Source: Hyposmocoma kahamanoa
Lineage: Eukaryota; Arthropoda; Insecta; Lepidoptera; Cosmopterigidae
Assembly (NCBI RefSeq): GCF_003589595.1
Contig: NW_020653713.1
Location: forward strand, 586,971 to 650,970
Direction of reading: 5' to 3'
Length of the DNA: 64,000 bases
In this document: one piece after another, positions 25,066 to 37,139 of the stretch
Position numbering within the stretch: the stretch's first letter is position 1
How the letters are laid out: the number at the start of each line of letters is the position of its first letter
Program-made: the position numbers and the translations under genes
Notes under the pieces: model-generated
What the model was told of the DNA's origin: nothing
Seen by the model: only the letters and a program-made list of their open reading frames with translations
Databases searched by the model: none

Positions 25066-25869
25066 AAAATTCCAATAAGGAGGTCTTTTGTTTTACTTCA
25101 GAATTTTGTTATTTACGTACAGGTTATCCTCGTGAACTATGCTAATGTATAACTATAATACAACAACAAGTACAGGTTGCCGTTGTGCTCACTTAAAATA
25201 CTTACTTATTATTTCTATTAAACTGTATAACGTTTAAATAAATGTTGATTGATATATCTAGAACTGAAAAGCAATGAACAGAAAAATAACCTAAACGATT
25301 ACAAACTCCTAAAATTTTTAATCGATTTCTCGTGAGAATCGTTTAAACTGGTTACCGATATTGCAGTTCACATCACTATTTACGTTGCGATGACATGTGT
25401 CAAATATGATCTATTATTTTGTGACGACTATAGTGATTGATTTTACTATTTTCCAATTCAAGGCGTTTTTCTCTCTCAATATACTTTGGAGTAATGAGAA
25501 CCGATTTTTATTATCTCTTGTGTTAAGTTCCGTATAGTGGCGAACTAGGGGATGAACCCGGGTTTGCGCACTTTCCGGTAATCGATTTCAATAAAACTTG
25601 GTAATTATATGTCATTCCACGTACTTTTGAGGTCGGTTTTTTAGTACTCTGTACTGAGATTATGTTGCAATATATACTAAATAAAAACAAAGTACATTGA
25701 CATTGATTACAAGATTGTGTGTAGGTTGTTTTTAATAATTGAGATTACCTCAACAAATACCTATGTATATAATAATTTACATATCTTCATTACAAGCTTT
25801 ACCCACCGACTGCGCTGCTCGCTGCTCGCACTCCATTATTCTATATAAAAGCCAACAGCCCTGTCTACG

Positions 25870-28531
25870 TCAGTTAACAGTGCAATTCGTCGATTCAGAG
25901 CTTGTATTGGAAACTGTGCAAGCGAGTTGTCCGAAGTTGCAAGCATAGTTGTATAGTTGGTATGTGGACTGCTTGATCCACGAGCGGTGCCGGTCCACGT
26001 TGATGAACACCGCGACTCCTCGCACCAAACGGGAAAAAATCCCAATCAGTTGTGTCATTGGTTTCTTCACTATGAGACTACAGCCTGGATCGTCACTGGA
26101 AATGGAAATGTAAGTCGTGTCTGTATTTTCACCGACATCGCTTTGTGAACTTATGTCTTGAATATCTAAAAGTTGTAGCTTCATAAAACCAACGTTTTTT
26201 TTCATATATCTTTATAAATAAAAGTGAATCGATGGTTACCAAAACCTATACTGTACCGCCACTCACCCTCTCTAGTGCTCATTTGAAAACAGTTAATAGG
26301 TTCAAATATTTGGCGCACTGAGTGAAGACATCGGGACATTCGCGCGGTGTGTAAGGCGTGTTCCGGTTTTGAAGGGTAAGAGTGCTGGTGAAATTACAGG
26401 CGCATGGGACTTGTCAACTTATGTCTCAGGACGACCGGCGCAGTGCTTCTCAGATATTTGTGATTTAAAGCTCTGAGCGGCATTGCAACTGTTATGGACA
26501 GGTGTGTCGCTGACCACCAGGCTGAACGACTAGCTCGTCCCATCTCTTGGTATTATAAAAAAACACAACGAGCTTTGCGTGCAATGCGTTACAGGGCCGA
26601 GGCGAACATGCCCGATGCCTCGCTAGAGGCCCGCACCCGAGCATGTTTACGTACTACCGGGACAGCCCGATGTTAGCTCGGTAGATGTCATTGCACGTTA
26701 TACAATAACGAACTGCTCGATGGGGTATGAATGTTCTGTTTTTATATATCATTTGCATTTTTGTATTGTAGTAATACATTCCTTTATGAGTTTTGATGTT
26801 ATTTTTGTTGACTAACACTTTTGTCAGTGGAGACCCATGCCCAGCAGTGGCATGTACAAAGGGATGATGATGATATGCCCTTTTAAATTATTTCATTCTT
26901 TTTGAGACTCTCGTGAATTTTGCTAACAACCCTGTACGTGTTTGGAAATATTTTTGCTTATCGTGTAAATATCCGGCACAGTGCAATTCGTTATCATATT
27001 GTTATTACTTTTATATTATTGAGAGATGAGAATGACGGGAAATGAATGGAGACAAACACAAAAATGCGTTTGGTGAACCGAATAAATTATAATAACTACT
27101 TATATACTTGATTCAGTGTCATTTTCTCCAGCAAAGCTCATTGGTATTTAATTAAGTAATGTTAACAATACGTTTATGTTCTCGTTTATATACGTATATG
27201 AAAATGTACAGTATTAAATATACGATTATCTCTAGTTACAGGTGTGACTTACGTTATTTTCCCGATATTTCGGAACGGTTATACGCTCAACGACCATGGC
27301 GTGATTGACCAATTGCAGTTGACAGTTTTAAGAACGGGCATATCTACTGTCTACTCTCTTTCGCTGGCGACAACTACCCTTCTACCCCATCTCGATTTCT
27401 TGCGGCGTTACCAATGTCACTCATTTTTTTCCAGTAAACTACACTCAGTGTATCCACATGTGCAACCAAACAATTTTAGTGTTTGTTATTGTGTGGTACT
27501 AAGCACCGGTTTCCTTATACTGGATAGTTGAAACTTGTCTTCACAATTAACCTTTCTATGAACTAATGATGATTATTTAATGAAAAAAACACGAAAGTCT
27601 TAAAAATTACTCACTAAATATGCTTGACGAATTTAGAATTTGTGCAAAATGTGTCGTCAGGAAGGGATAAGTTGTACAAAAAATTACTGCAGTCGGCGAA
27701 TGGCAGCAGATGCACTTTGTAGCCGGTAAGATGTCGCGAAGAGAGAGCGTCCAGGCCACACTGCATTGGTCGTCGATTAAAAAAAGATTTGTGTTTATAA
27801 AAATATACTAGTCAATAATGTATATGTTACTATAATAGTAAATTTGAACTTACCAAAGTTGTTGTTTTAGACCAAGCAACCATGAACGCTTCGTCTTTAG
27901 ATGGCTTCTTACGTTTTCGTCCTAATATTCCACGCAATGGATGAGTTACTGCTCCACTTACCACTTTACGAGTGTACGATGAGAGTAGTTTCTGGGAATT
28001 ATTTGATTTTTTAGCTATATCGCGCTCTAACTCCACCAGTGCAGGTAGCCGTGACTTGGTAACCGGTATTTGCTTTGGCTGACCAGTTACATAGTCGTCA
28101 TCATTCCTGTTCTTGTGCCTATTTCCAACAGGAAGAATAATCTTTCTAATGTAAGGACCCATTGGTGGTGGTTTGCCAATAAACACCACGCCCAAGTTGT
28201 ACACAATATTGTCTGTGTTATATTTAGGATGTATTTTGTACGACAAAACGCCCAACTTCGCCAACGCTTTGCTCGGTTGCGACGAGCCGAGGTAAGCCGT
28301 GATCCTATCCTTTAAGTTCATCTGTTTCAAGCAGTCCGCCGATGTCACAACCACCTGGGCTAGAATCAGCGAGCCACCGCAAAACCGGCCTTCACTTGCC
28401 TTTGATCTACTGGGATAGTGAAGAAACACAGAGTGTGCGTATTGTTTAAAATACACTTGTTTTTTCGAGGTTTTTGCCTGTTTCGTTAATAAAGAAATAA
28501 ACAATAGTGTTGTGAGCATTACAGCGTACAA
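25870..28531 (-). CDS. S1A serine protease homolog, triad lost
   Basis: Three exons: 28,531-27,854, 27,760-27,615 and 26,095-25,870, with GT-AG introns in phases 0 and 2 as in the neighbouring proteases. They join to 349 residues. A hydrophobic N-terminus (LTTLLFISLL) suggests secretion. The chymotrypsin fold is recognisable from FCGGSL, VVTSADCL, NLGVV, SLIV and VFINVDRHRSWI. All three catalytic residues are replaced: His57 by Asp66 (SADC), Asp102 by Leu113 (YNLG) and Ser195 by Pro278 (DDPGC). No IVGG activation site is present. About 60-75 extra residues, rich in Lys/Arg (GRKRKKPSKDE), lie before the VAWS block, and a Cys-containing tail follows the last helix. It cannot be an active S1 protease; a binding or regulatory role is inference. 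Uninterrupted frames argue against a pseudogene. Intron 2 carries repeat A copy 2. Confidence 0.82.
26365..26550 (+). repeat. Dispersed repeat family A, copy 2
   Basis: Contains the family phrases GACTTGTCAACTTATGTC and GGACAGGTGTGTCGCTGACC and ends GGTATTATAAAAAAA. It lies in intron 2 of the inactive protease homolog, in antisense orientation to that gene. Confidence 0.7.
26815..26880 (+). mobile_element. LINE 3' tail
   Basis: The phrase GGAGACCCATGCCCAGCAGT followed by GATGATGATGAT is the typical 3' terminus of RTE-like LINEs. No coding part remains. It also lies within intron 2 of the inactive homolog. Confidence 0.45.
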
Positions 28532-30797
28532 GCCCTGTTCAATAGGTAATACAGTCTGAGGAACTTATCGCGAGTCTCGGATTTTTTTATTACTGGCCGC
28601 TAGTAAAATACTGAAACATGAAAAATATAACAAGATATATTCGAGTTTTATTATTTCAGCAATTGAGAAGGTTCTTTTACGTAATAAATGTTGAGAAATT
28701 TTAAATTTCGTACGTTACATGCCTTAAAACTATTCCAATTGCAACTTAAACTGGTAAATACGTGTTAAATAATATAGAAGAATAATAATTGGGAATGATA
28801 ACTTCCTGAGAAGTGTAACAATGTGCGACAAATACAATTCAATATTCATTAGTGCTTACATATACTGAATGGCAGTGAATATTAAGCAACAGTTGCCATA
28901 GTGATACACACCTACTTCATCTTTTCTGTACTTATTTGTTGCACAGAGAACCATGTGAAAATTAAATATAGCTGCAGATTTAAAAGTATAAACGTTTATT
29001 TGTCTGTTTTCATTCTAATCTACGAACCATCCTTAATACTTATAATTATAAGAAACATTCTTCCGAGACGCAAGATGGAATACTCAAAATGAATGAATGA
29101 ATGAAATATTCTTTATTGCACATTATGCTACCACGGCGACACAAAACTGTAATTTGAGTATAAAAAGTAAGTTAATGTGCAATAAGTGTCCTTATTGTTA
29201 CGTAGCTATTTCTTCCAGGTAAGGGGTGCAACTGAAAATATCTTCATAAATACACTACATAATAAGTACTAATAAAATCACCTATGTACCTAGAGGTACA
29301 TATAAGATATAGATAAAGATAAATTAATATATAATAATATCACATTAATGCAATTCGTGTAGATTAGTTATTTATTCCATATTATATTGTCATGTGTAGT
29401 TAGTCGTTGAGTTATATGTTGTAAGTTGCCTGATTTCAAATAAAAAAAATATATAAATTGAAATAAATTTCTTATACACTTTTGAATAAAATAAAATAAA
29501 ATATTGACAAGTTATTTGAAGGAAACGAGAGAATGAGATTATTGAATAGACTCAGAGACGAAATTCCACAGTCAGATCGCAAACACGGTAAAATAGTTGG
29601 AATAAATCTATAGGTATGAGATTTTATGTTTAGTAATAACGTGAGATAGGTATCACTTCATACAAATTAATTTTAGTACATATTTAAAACTGTAGATGGC
29701 GAAACTTGGATAAAATAAAAAATATCAAGTATTGAATATCGAAAATTTCAGGCAGGTATGTCATAATAAATAAGACGTATAAAATATAAAAAAGAAATGC
29801 AGAAGTATTTAAGCAATATGTTAGGAACAACGCTCATTCCCAACAGTGCTACCTAACTATCTATCTAGATAATTAACTACCCTTACTACCTATCTAGTTT
29901 CTATCACGCGCTGCATGGCCGGCAGCAATCTGGCCACCGGCTGCGGTTGGTTGGGTTTCCCTTCCACAACCCAGGGCGTGTCACTCCTTTATACTGTATC
30001 CCCTGGTATATTCGGCTTGTCCGGGTCAGATTTGCTCTGGCTGGGTGTGGTGCCAATGAGCAATGAGCAATGATAAAAAAATATTACATTCGCATCGCGA
30101 GTTTACTTGTTACCATCTATTGATCAGCGTTAAAAATCAAAATAGACGTCTAAAAAAGCGGAGTTAAGAGTGCGATATTTCTTTGTATGACCAATCAAGT
30201 ATCTGTACTAGTATAGCATTATATTATTATCTGTGCTAATAAGCTGGTATCAGAAAAGCGAAAGGTTCGACAAGGTGGAAAATTGATCGTTCGTTGAGGT
30301 AAGGAGACGTAAAGGAATGAAATAAAATTCAGTACAGTGATGAAATGATGTAAAGGTCTATAAGCCGGTGGACGGACAGCCATTAAAGTTGTGCGCTAAA
30401 TTGGAAGATATAGTACGAAGACCGAAGATGAACGTTCCAATTTATTGAGCAAGATGATGGACAAATTCGGGTAGCAAACCTAGTCCAATATCGGTTGGAG
30501 AATGCCCTGGGTCAGAGTAATTTTTGTCTTAGTTGGCAATAAGTTTTTAAGCTTCCTTAATGAGAAATGCACTACAAACACCTTACAACTTCAGTGCGTT
30601 TCCAAGTCAAACATCGATCAAAATGACCCTCGAGATCCTGACTGCCCCCAAATAAAGAATTTGGACACTATCAAACACAACAGGTCGCAAGGAGTCCAGA
30701 TCAACACGAAATGTAAATGCAAGTGCTATCCATAATAATACATTTTGGGCGAGACGACTTATATCTATATATATCTATAAAGAGCAAAGAAGAGACT
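28532..30797. other. Spacer upstream of the inactive homolog
   Basis: No gene supported. A LINE 3' end in minus orientation (a poly-GAAT/ATGA tail and TGCAATAAAGAATATTTCAT) lies at 29,083-29,200. The promoter of the inactive homolog must lie just above 28,531, but I see no distinctive element. Confidence 0.4.
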
Positions 30798-31240
30798 TCA
30801 GTCGTGTATAGATTTAAAGTCCCTTTTAGTAGCGTCAATGGCAAATGGTACATAATGAAGAGACGAAATGGTAGGAAGAAGGGGGAGTATGTAATAGAGT
30901 TGATAAAGATAGCATTTAGAGAGGAGAACCCTACGGAACTCCGGACGGGTTACCGCACCACGGAGAGAAAGAATCCTCATTACGTACGCAATAACGACAC
31001 TGAAAAGTACCTTCGCAACTGCTAGAGATATGTTACAGAACGCAGTACTTCCAATAATAAGCCAAAGTCTAAAGGCATTACTGAAGTCAAAGAAAGATAG
31101 AGAAGCCAATTGTTGATTTTCCATACCCGTAAAGATGTCATCAGCGATTTGTGTGAGTGCAGTAGTCGTACTTTGACCAATGCGGAAACTAGACTGGAAA
31201 GGATACAAAAGGTTATTTCTGTTTAAGAAATAGGCCAACT
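30798..31240 (-). mobile_element. LINE reverse transcriptase fragment
   Basis: Minus-strand reading starts NLLYPFQSSFRIGQSTTTAL, then TQIADDIFTGMENQQLASLS and FFDFSNAF. This is the central palm region (QSGFR...TTTAL...DFSNAF) of a LINE reverse transcriptase. The frame then decays. It sits just downstream of the 31.4-32.9 kb protease gene. Confidence 0.75.
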
Positions 31241-31435
31241 GTCGGTGAGCGTGTTTTCCTAGGACTTTCGAAAAAGAAGAAAGTATGAAATGATATAAAA
31301 TATACGAAAAATTAAGTTATAAATTTTGAATTTGAATACACAATACGGTTAACAATAATTTTTTTATCGATAATATAAAAATGGTAGCCTTATATGAATA
31401 CTATAATTTGATAGACGACAATATTATTTCATTGA

Positions 31436-32891
31436 TTATGTACAAAAAAGAGTTTTAGTGGCAGCCAAAATCCATTTGTAGAAATACGGTACTTCTGTGT
31501 AGATAATAAGACTCGTCGACACACGCGTTATCTTATGAGATACAATGCCAATTTGGATGTACCCACGGACTACCAAAGCGCTGCCGGAGTCACCCCTGTC
31601 AAATTCAAATAATTTAAACATTTAAAGATCACGAAGAGAAAGAAAGCAAGTGATAAAATGCTTCAAATTGAAATTATTTCTAGCAATAGATTATAAGCCC
31701 GATTTTGTATCGTCATTAATTGTACTAATTCAGTCCTAGCTATCCTAAACAAGAAATGTGAACAATTATTCCCACGTTTGGACATAGATTGACATAGATT
31801 GGCAAGTCAGATGTGAAATGTTCATTTTCTTAGGTCAAACAGACATACTCGGAGATTAATTATGCAATAATTCAGGTGATTTAATTGATCAATGAGTTGG
31901 TTAGCATCGTAAATTTGTTTAAAGTTGGTTGCGTAAAGGTAGACGACGTAACTACCACACGTCACCAGAGCTGGCGGTGAAAATGTTTTACACATGTGTG
32001 TAATAAGTTTTATTTCTTAGTTCATAATAGCTATGAAACTATAATATGAACAGCGGGTAAGCGGAAGCTCTATTGATTTTGAATTTTCAGTATGTCTACT
32101 TAGAAAATACACCATTAATGAGTGAGGAAAGAAGGAACTCACACCGCAGCGTAGCCGAAGTCCGTTTCTTTTTTGTATCCGGTTCCACAAATGAACCCAA
32201 GATCCAAATGCGGCAATATGAATTTGCACTCATTTCGTGAATACACTTTTTGCCTCGTGGTCTTTAAGAATATCGTATTTGTGTTACGTTTTTCCTGGCG
32301 GATAAAATAATTTAGCAGTCTGTAATTATTCGATTCTTACCATTAATTTTCAATGATGAGTTTTTGATTGAGAACAATAAAAAAAATTACATCTGTGACA
32401 CCCCATCCAGCCTGCATAGCTGGTTGGTCGTAGATACTGACTTGGCTTAGAATAACTCTTTTTACTGCTTGGCTGAACACCAATGGTTTTGCCAGCATGG
32501 CCAAGGCAATGTCGTTTTTCATCACCAAATTATCGTATTGAGGATGGACGGTAAAAGTGGTCACCTCGAAGAACTTTCTACGGTTTTTGTTCGCATCACC
32601 CACGGCTACTGTTATCTTAGTACCGGGCCTGCAGTCGGCGAAACAATGCGCCGCTGATAGTAACATCACCTGGTTCAAAATTGACCCTCCGCAAGCAAAT
32701 TCCTCGAACGTTTCTTGAAGGCACTGAATAGATAAATACGCTGAATGTGGATGGTCCTCAATGTTAGCAAACCTTCCTCCTACAATAAATCCTTCGAACT
32801 TCGAGCTGCCAGTTTTGCGCAATGACTTTGCTCGGGATTTTGTTAAAATCATTAGAACCGTGAACAAAAAAAACCTTTTGACATGAATCAT
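31436..32891 (-). CDS. Chymotrypsin-like serine protease, cluster gene 2
   Basis: Secreted S1A protease, probably extracellular. Exons 32,891-32,391, 32,294-32,143 and 31,595-31,436 join in frame to 270 residues (phase 0, then phase 2 introns, GT-AG). A signal peptide is followed by a short propeptide and IVGG at 36-39, preceded by Phe35 (KFEGF) rather than Arg/Lys. The triad is His82 (SAAHC), Asp127 (NDIA) and Ser221 (GDSGS). Extra Cys residues are in SIQC and FADC, with a C-terminal LFC. Pocket positions by motif alignment are Tyr at 189, Lys at 216 (SHK) and Ile at 226, and Cys191 is absent. It is nearly identical in exon 1 to the gene at 35,177-36,662, which indicates a recent tandem duplicate. 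Physiological substrate unknown; peptidase activity plausible but pocket unusual. Confidence 0.93.
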
Positions 32892-33270
32892 TTTTAAATG
32901 TGTTCTTTTCGAGATTAATTGGAACTCTTCTAAAAGTAATGAGTAATAAACATTATCCCTTCATTTGGTGTTATAGGTATTTAATTGCTACATAAAAAAA
33001 CAATAGAAATGATTGGTTTTAAATTAAAATAGTGCATGACGTTGAGCGTCTATTACATACTACTTCAATTAGTGTCGTTAACACTATTGCCTGTTTTTGT
33101 ATATTCGCATGTATTAATCATAATAAATATTTTATACACGAACTCATTTTTGCTTCAGTGGCAGTACTCAAATGTTTGGTAGCAATGCTCACTGCACATA
33201 CTGCAGAATACGTTGTTTGGAATTTCGGAGGAGAGCGACTGCTGAAATTCTTTAGGCGTTTAATTCTGAC
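32892..33270 (-). promoter_or_regulatory. Conserved 5' flank of protease gene 2
   Basis: About 370 bp upstream of the ATG match the 5' flank of the sister gene (36,663-37,030), including ACACCAAATGAAGGG and GCAATTAAATACCTATAAC in gene orientation. The flank was copied with the gene, so it probably carries the promoter and 5' UTR. I cannot place the transcription start. Confidence 0.4.
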
Positions 33271-33419
33271 AAAGATATAGCATTAAAACATTTGGCAGCA
33301 ATAGTCAAAGGACAACTATTAAGACCACTTTTAAAGGATTGACAACAGTGATCCACACATTAGTGTGGAGTGTGTTTTGGTATATTTTGAATGGACCTGT
33401 TGATTTTATAGGCCCCTCA

Positions 33420-33770
33420 TAACTAGATATATTTAGTTTTGTATACCTCAGCATTTCCATTGCATCGTCGAAGTCTTTGAATAGGCTTTAGGTCATGCCA
33501 CATCGCGCGTTGCGTGCTCAACTGAGATCGTAACGACAAGAAGATGACGGAAGGTTCTCGTATTTTTTTCTTGTGATAACTTATTGTTTACTGTGCCGAA
33601 TGTCGATGTCCTAAAGTTTTAGCACAGCGCTCTACAATAAACCCTTCAAACTTGATTCTATCCGAAGCGCAGTAAGGTCTATGCTTGAGACTTTGACAAA
33701 ATTGTTAGAAAAATTCTGTAACTGTATATTTCGTTAATATATCCTTTTTGCTAAAGATTTATTAGCGTCA
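33420..33770 (-). pseudogene. Protease exon-1 pseudogene fragment
   Basis: Minus strand 33,760-33,590 translates to broken pieces of the cluster protease N-terminus: FLTILSKSQA, a stop, LLRFG, then EGFIV and GHRHSA in shifted frames. They match LTKSRAKSLRKTG...FEGFIVGG...DHPHSA of the neighbouring genes. The lower part (33,420-33,500) matches the flank of the second pseudogene fragment near 37,150-37,250. Dead on stops and frameshifts. Confidence 0.65.
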
Positions 33771-33954
33771 TTTTTAAATCGCTGTAACTATTAAGTTTTC
33801 ATTCATCCCATTATATTCATTACAATACAAATTTGTATTAATTGATCGGTTTTGAAGTGGACTCTTGTTGAAAGTAATTATGTGAGATTCAGAACAGAAA
33901 GACGATTGATTTCCATATTCACTCCAATGTATTTTACTCTTTTAAACCTCTCTC

Positions 33955-34440
33955 CTTAAAGAACGCTTTATTTTTCATTCTCCACTCCGCTGTCCTCTTC
34001 GGTTCTCTGATACACTCATACTAAACATGCCCTCCGATTTGTGCTCCAAATCCTGTATTATGTCTGCTATTGGCTGTGGAATTCCCTCTCTGAACCTATT
34101 TGACGATCCCCTTTCTTGATTCCTTTAAACGACGTGTCAAGTATTTCCTTAACTCCTAAGTTTAGATTATTCTCTCCAAATTTAATTTACTTTAATTGAC
34201 TTCCGTATTACATAGTGTTATTATATTCTTGTGTTTATTTATTTATTATTTTTATCCTACAAAAGTAAATTTTACTCTAAAATATTCTATGGTTGCATCC
34301 CCTTTGCCAAGTCTTAAGATTGCCTGGAAAAAAGTGATACTTGTACATTAGCTTATTCTGTAATACTTATATTACTGTTCAGTTCTGTCATTGTAATTTT
34401 TTAATGTGCAATAAACAATATTTCATTTATTTATTAATTC
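33955..34440 (+). mobile_element. LINE 3' end
   Basis: The segment around 34,060-34,170 reads like a LINE C-terminus (WNSLSEPI, then SFKRRVKYFLNS) with stops. It is followed by a 3' UTR ending GTGCAATAAACAATATTTCA and an ATTT-type tail. The same terminal phrase appears inverted at 29,100. Confidence 0.6.
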
Positions 34441-34659
34441 TATTGACAAGAGATGATGAGAAACGTTAGGTTAGGTGTTATTGAACGGGGAGTGAAAACC
34501 AAAATCGGGTAAATTGAGTCTTTATGAGCAGAACGTGTTGAGACAAGCACGTTTGGCAGAAAAAGTACGACAGTGGGGTGTATATTGTAGAAACAAGTTT
34601 ATGTAGTCCATGCGATGCTACTCTTAAAGACGCAATGTTTAACAGTGTAGTAAGAAAGC

Positions 34660-34970
34660 ATTGTGGTGTGAAACATGATAAAGTGACCAGGAGAGAAAAG
34701 ACAATTGACGTTAATTTGGCCATAAAGAAAGGATGTATGTAAGGAGATTGACGCAACAAATTTATAGAGCTAATGTCGATGGAACGTGAGGAGAGGTAGA
34801 CTTCGACGCATATATCAATCAGCTTCAGGATGTCCTTAAAATGGCCCAGTAAAAAGTCCTAAGAATACATGGGCATGACATCGCATCGGGATGCGAGTCA
34901 AAGTGGCAAAAAGGGTTGTCATAAGAGTGGAGGACTATGGTGTATGCATTGACTTAGAAGAAATAGGTAC
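34660..34970 (+). mobile_element. RTE-like LINE, C-terminal remnant
   Basis: Disrupted plus-strand pieces RRLTQQIYRANVDGT, DAYINQLQDVLKMAQ and EWRTMVYALT follow the order of an RTE-type C-terminus (RLTKKIY...V.G...D.....VLK......W...V). Many stops. Confidence 0.55.
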
Positions 34971-35176
34971 ATTTCATACGACGATACAAAATACACAAAA
35001 TGTAAGAATATGCTAAATATATGCTACAATTAAATTTAAAAAAAAACAAAATTCGGGTATTAATTTAAAAAAAATTAAATACTCAATTTTCGTTGACTTT
35101 TGTATCGATAATGTAAAAATGGCGGCATTCTCTTTTAATGTTAATACTATAAAATGATGGACGATAAAATGTTCAA

Positions 35177-36662
35177 TTACTTAATTGAATATCTACAAAA
35201 AAGGGCCCTAGTTGCAGTTGCAATCCAATTGTAGTAATATGGCACTTCAGTATAGACAATAAGACTCGCAGAGACATCCGTTATCTTGTGGGATACAACG
35301 CCAATTTGTATGTACCCTAGGACAACCAAAGCGCTGCCGGAGTCACCCCTGTTAAATAAAATAATTCGTTTAAAAAATAACGAAGAGAAAGAAAGCAAGT
35401 GATAAAACTCTTCAAATTAAAATTATTGCTAGAAATAGATTATAAGCCCTACTTTGTTTCCCCATGAATTTTATTCATTTAGCCCTACCCTAAGCATTAA
35501 ATTGTTTTATTTTAATTATGATTTAATTATTTGCATTAAATGTTAATTTTTCTTCGAAGGTCAATAATGTAACAATTGAGGTTATTTAAACTATTGATAA
35601 ATTAGTTAGCATCGTAAATATGGTTATAATGAATTGTTTGCATAATGGCAAACAACGTACCTTATCGCAAGTGCATTAGATACACTCATATCTACAATAT
35701 CAACGGCGGGTATCTCGAACTTTGAATTTTACTTCTGGTGCAAAACTGAATTCGAAGAGATAGTTTAAGTTTATAGTATACACCGTAGAACTACTAGCAA
35801 TGTCCCCGAACAAATAAGTCTTAAAAAACTGAGTATCTATTTGCATCTATAATATATAGTTTAAATACATTACATTACACTATCTTTAATTAAGAGAGAA
35901 AAGGGCGACTCACACCGCAGCGTAACCGTAGTCCTTCGCGTCTTTATATCCGGTTCCACAAATGAACCCTGCCGCCAACTGCGGCAACATAGTCTTGCAC
36001 TGGTTTCGTGAATATACTTTTTGCCTCGTGGTCTTTAAGAATATTGCTTCTGTTTCACGTTTTTCCTGGCGGATAAAAATAATTTAACAATGTCTGTCTT
36101 ATTCGATTCGTATCTATTTATTTAGTGAAGTTTTGAGTAAGAATTTAAAAAAAATTACATCTGTGACACCCCATCCAGCTTGCGTAGCTGGTTTATCGTA
36201 GATCCCAGTTTTGCTCAGAACTACTCTTTTTACTGCTCTGTTGAACACCAAAGGTGTCGCTAGCATGGCCAAGGCAATGTCGTTTTTCATCAACAATCCA
36301 TCGTATTGGGGATGAATCGTAAAAGTGGTCACCTGGAAGAACTGTTTGCGGTTTTTGTTCGCGTCACCCACGGCTACTGTTGTTCTAGTGCCGGGTCTGC
36401 AGTCGGCGAAGCAATGCGCCGCTGTTAGTAACATCACCTGGTTCAAAATTGACCCTCCGCAAGCAAATTCCTCGAACGTTTCTTGAAGGCACTGAATAGA
36501 TAAATACGCTGAATGTGGATGGTCCTCAATCTTAGCAAACCTTCCTCCTACAATAAATCCTTCGAACTTCGAGCCGCCAGTTTTGCGCAATGACTGTGTT
36601 CGGGATTTTGTCAAAATCACTACAATCGTGAACCACGTGAAACACGTCTTGACACGATACAT
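35177..36662 (-). CDS. Chymotrypsin-like serine protease, cluster gene 3
   Basis: Exons 36,662-36,159, 36,065-35,914 and 35,348-35,177 join in frame to 275 residues. Signal peptide, then KFEGF|IVGG (residues 37-40 for IVGG), His83 (TAAHC), Asp128 (NDIA) and Ser222 (GDSGS). Pocket positions are Tyr at 189 (DYGYAAV), Lys at 216 (SHK) and Ile at 226. The same extra Cys residues occur as in its neighbour, and the C-terminus is ALFCRYSIK, slightly longer than gene 2. Start positions of this gene and gene 2 are 3,771 bp apart, and introns and 5' flanks align, so the unit duplicated as a block. Likely a secreted, zymogen-activated peptidase with non-classical specificity; function not known. Confidence 0.93.
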
Positions 36663-37030
36663 TTTTGAATGTATCTTTTTCGAGATTAATTGAGATCTAA
36701 AAGTAATGAGTAATAAACGTTACCCCTTCATTTGGTGTTATAGGTATTTAATTGCTACATGAAAAAGCAATAGAAGTGATTGGTTTTAAACTGAAGTAGT
36801 GCACGTCATTGGACGTCTATTACATACTACTTCAACTAGCGTCATTAATACTTTTATCTGTATGTGTATATTCGCATGTATTAATCATAATAAATATTTC
36901 TATACACGAACTCACTTTCGCTTGAGTGGCAGTACTCAAATGTTTGGTAGCAATACTCACTGAACATACTGCACAATACATTGTTCGGAGGAAACTTGAG
37001 TGTGAAAATTCTTTAGGCGATTAAATCTGG
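36663..37030 (-). promoter_or_regulatory. Conserved 5' flank of protease gene 3
   Basis: Mirror of the 32,892-33,270 flank, with the same blocks and several small indels. Probably carries promoter and 5' UTR sequence. Confidence 0.4.
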
Positions 37031-37139
37031 CAAAGAACAATTTATAAGAGACAACTTTTAAGCCTCAAAATACTTAATATAAATAATACAAAATATAGCA
37101 TATTTGTGTGGAAAATGGAATAAATTTTATAGCACGGTT

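Larger units (their letters stand above)
22536..25429 (+). mobile_element. IS630/Tc1/mariner transposon, DD82E type
   Basis: A 32-bp terminal repeat (starts AGTCGTCACAAAATAATAGA) at 22,536-22,567 is matched perfectly and inverted at 25,398-25,429. A third, direct copy lies at 22,883-22,914, because about 347 bp of the left end is tandemly duplicated. The element encloses an uninterrupted two-exon transposase gene. The expected TA target duplication is not clean (left flank AA, right flank AT). Perfect inverted repeats and an open gene indicate a fairly recent insertion. Confidence 0.85.
22284..25650 (+). repeat. Older dispersed repeat split by the DD82E transposon
   Basis: The left flank (from 22,284, with AAAGGAGGCGGTTCTCAATT and GCGATAACTCCGG) and the right flank (to about 25,645, ending TTTGAGGTCGGTTTTTTAG) look like the two ends of a repeat common in Lepidoptera. 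The transposon sits between them. Inference from remembered repeat ends; the family is not named here. Confidence 0.4.

Noticed and set aside
27244..27531. Possible third exon of the inactive protease homolog (minus strand, SDIGNAA-like words)
   Set aside because: A much better exon with correct phase and a full S1 C-terminus exists at 26,095-25,870.
32469..32657. Plus-strand open frames opposite protease exons (also 28,070, 51,968, 52,042, 53,963, 61,183 and 61,373)
   Set aside because: They are antisense shadows of well-supported minus-strand exons and have no motif of their own.
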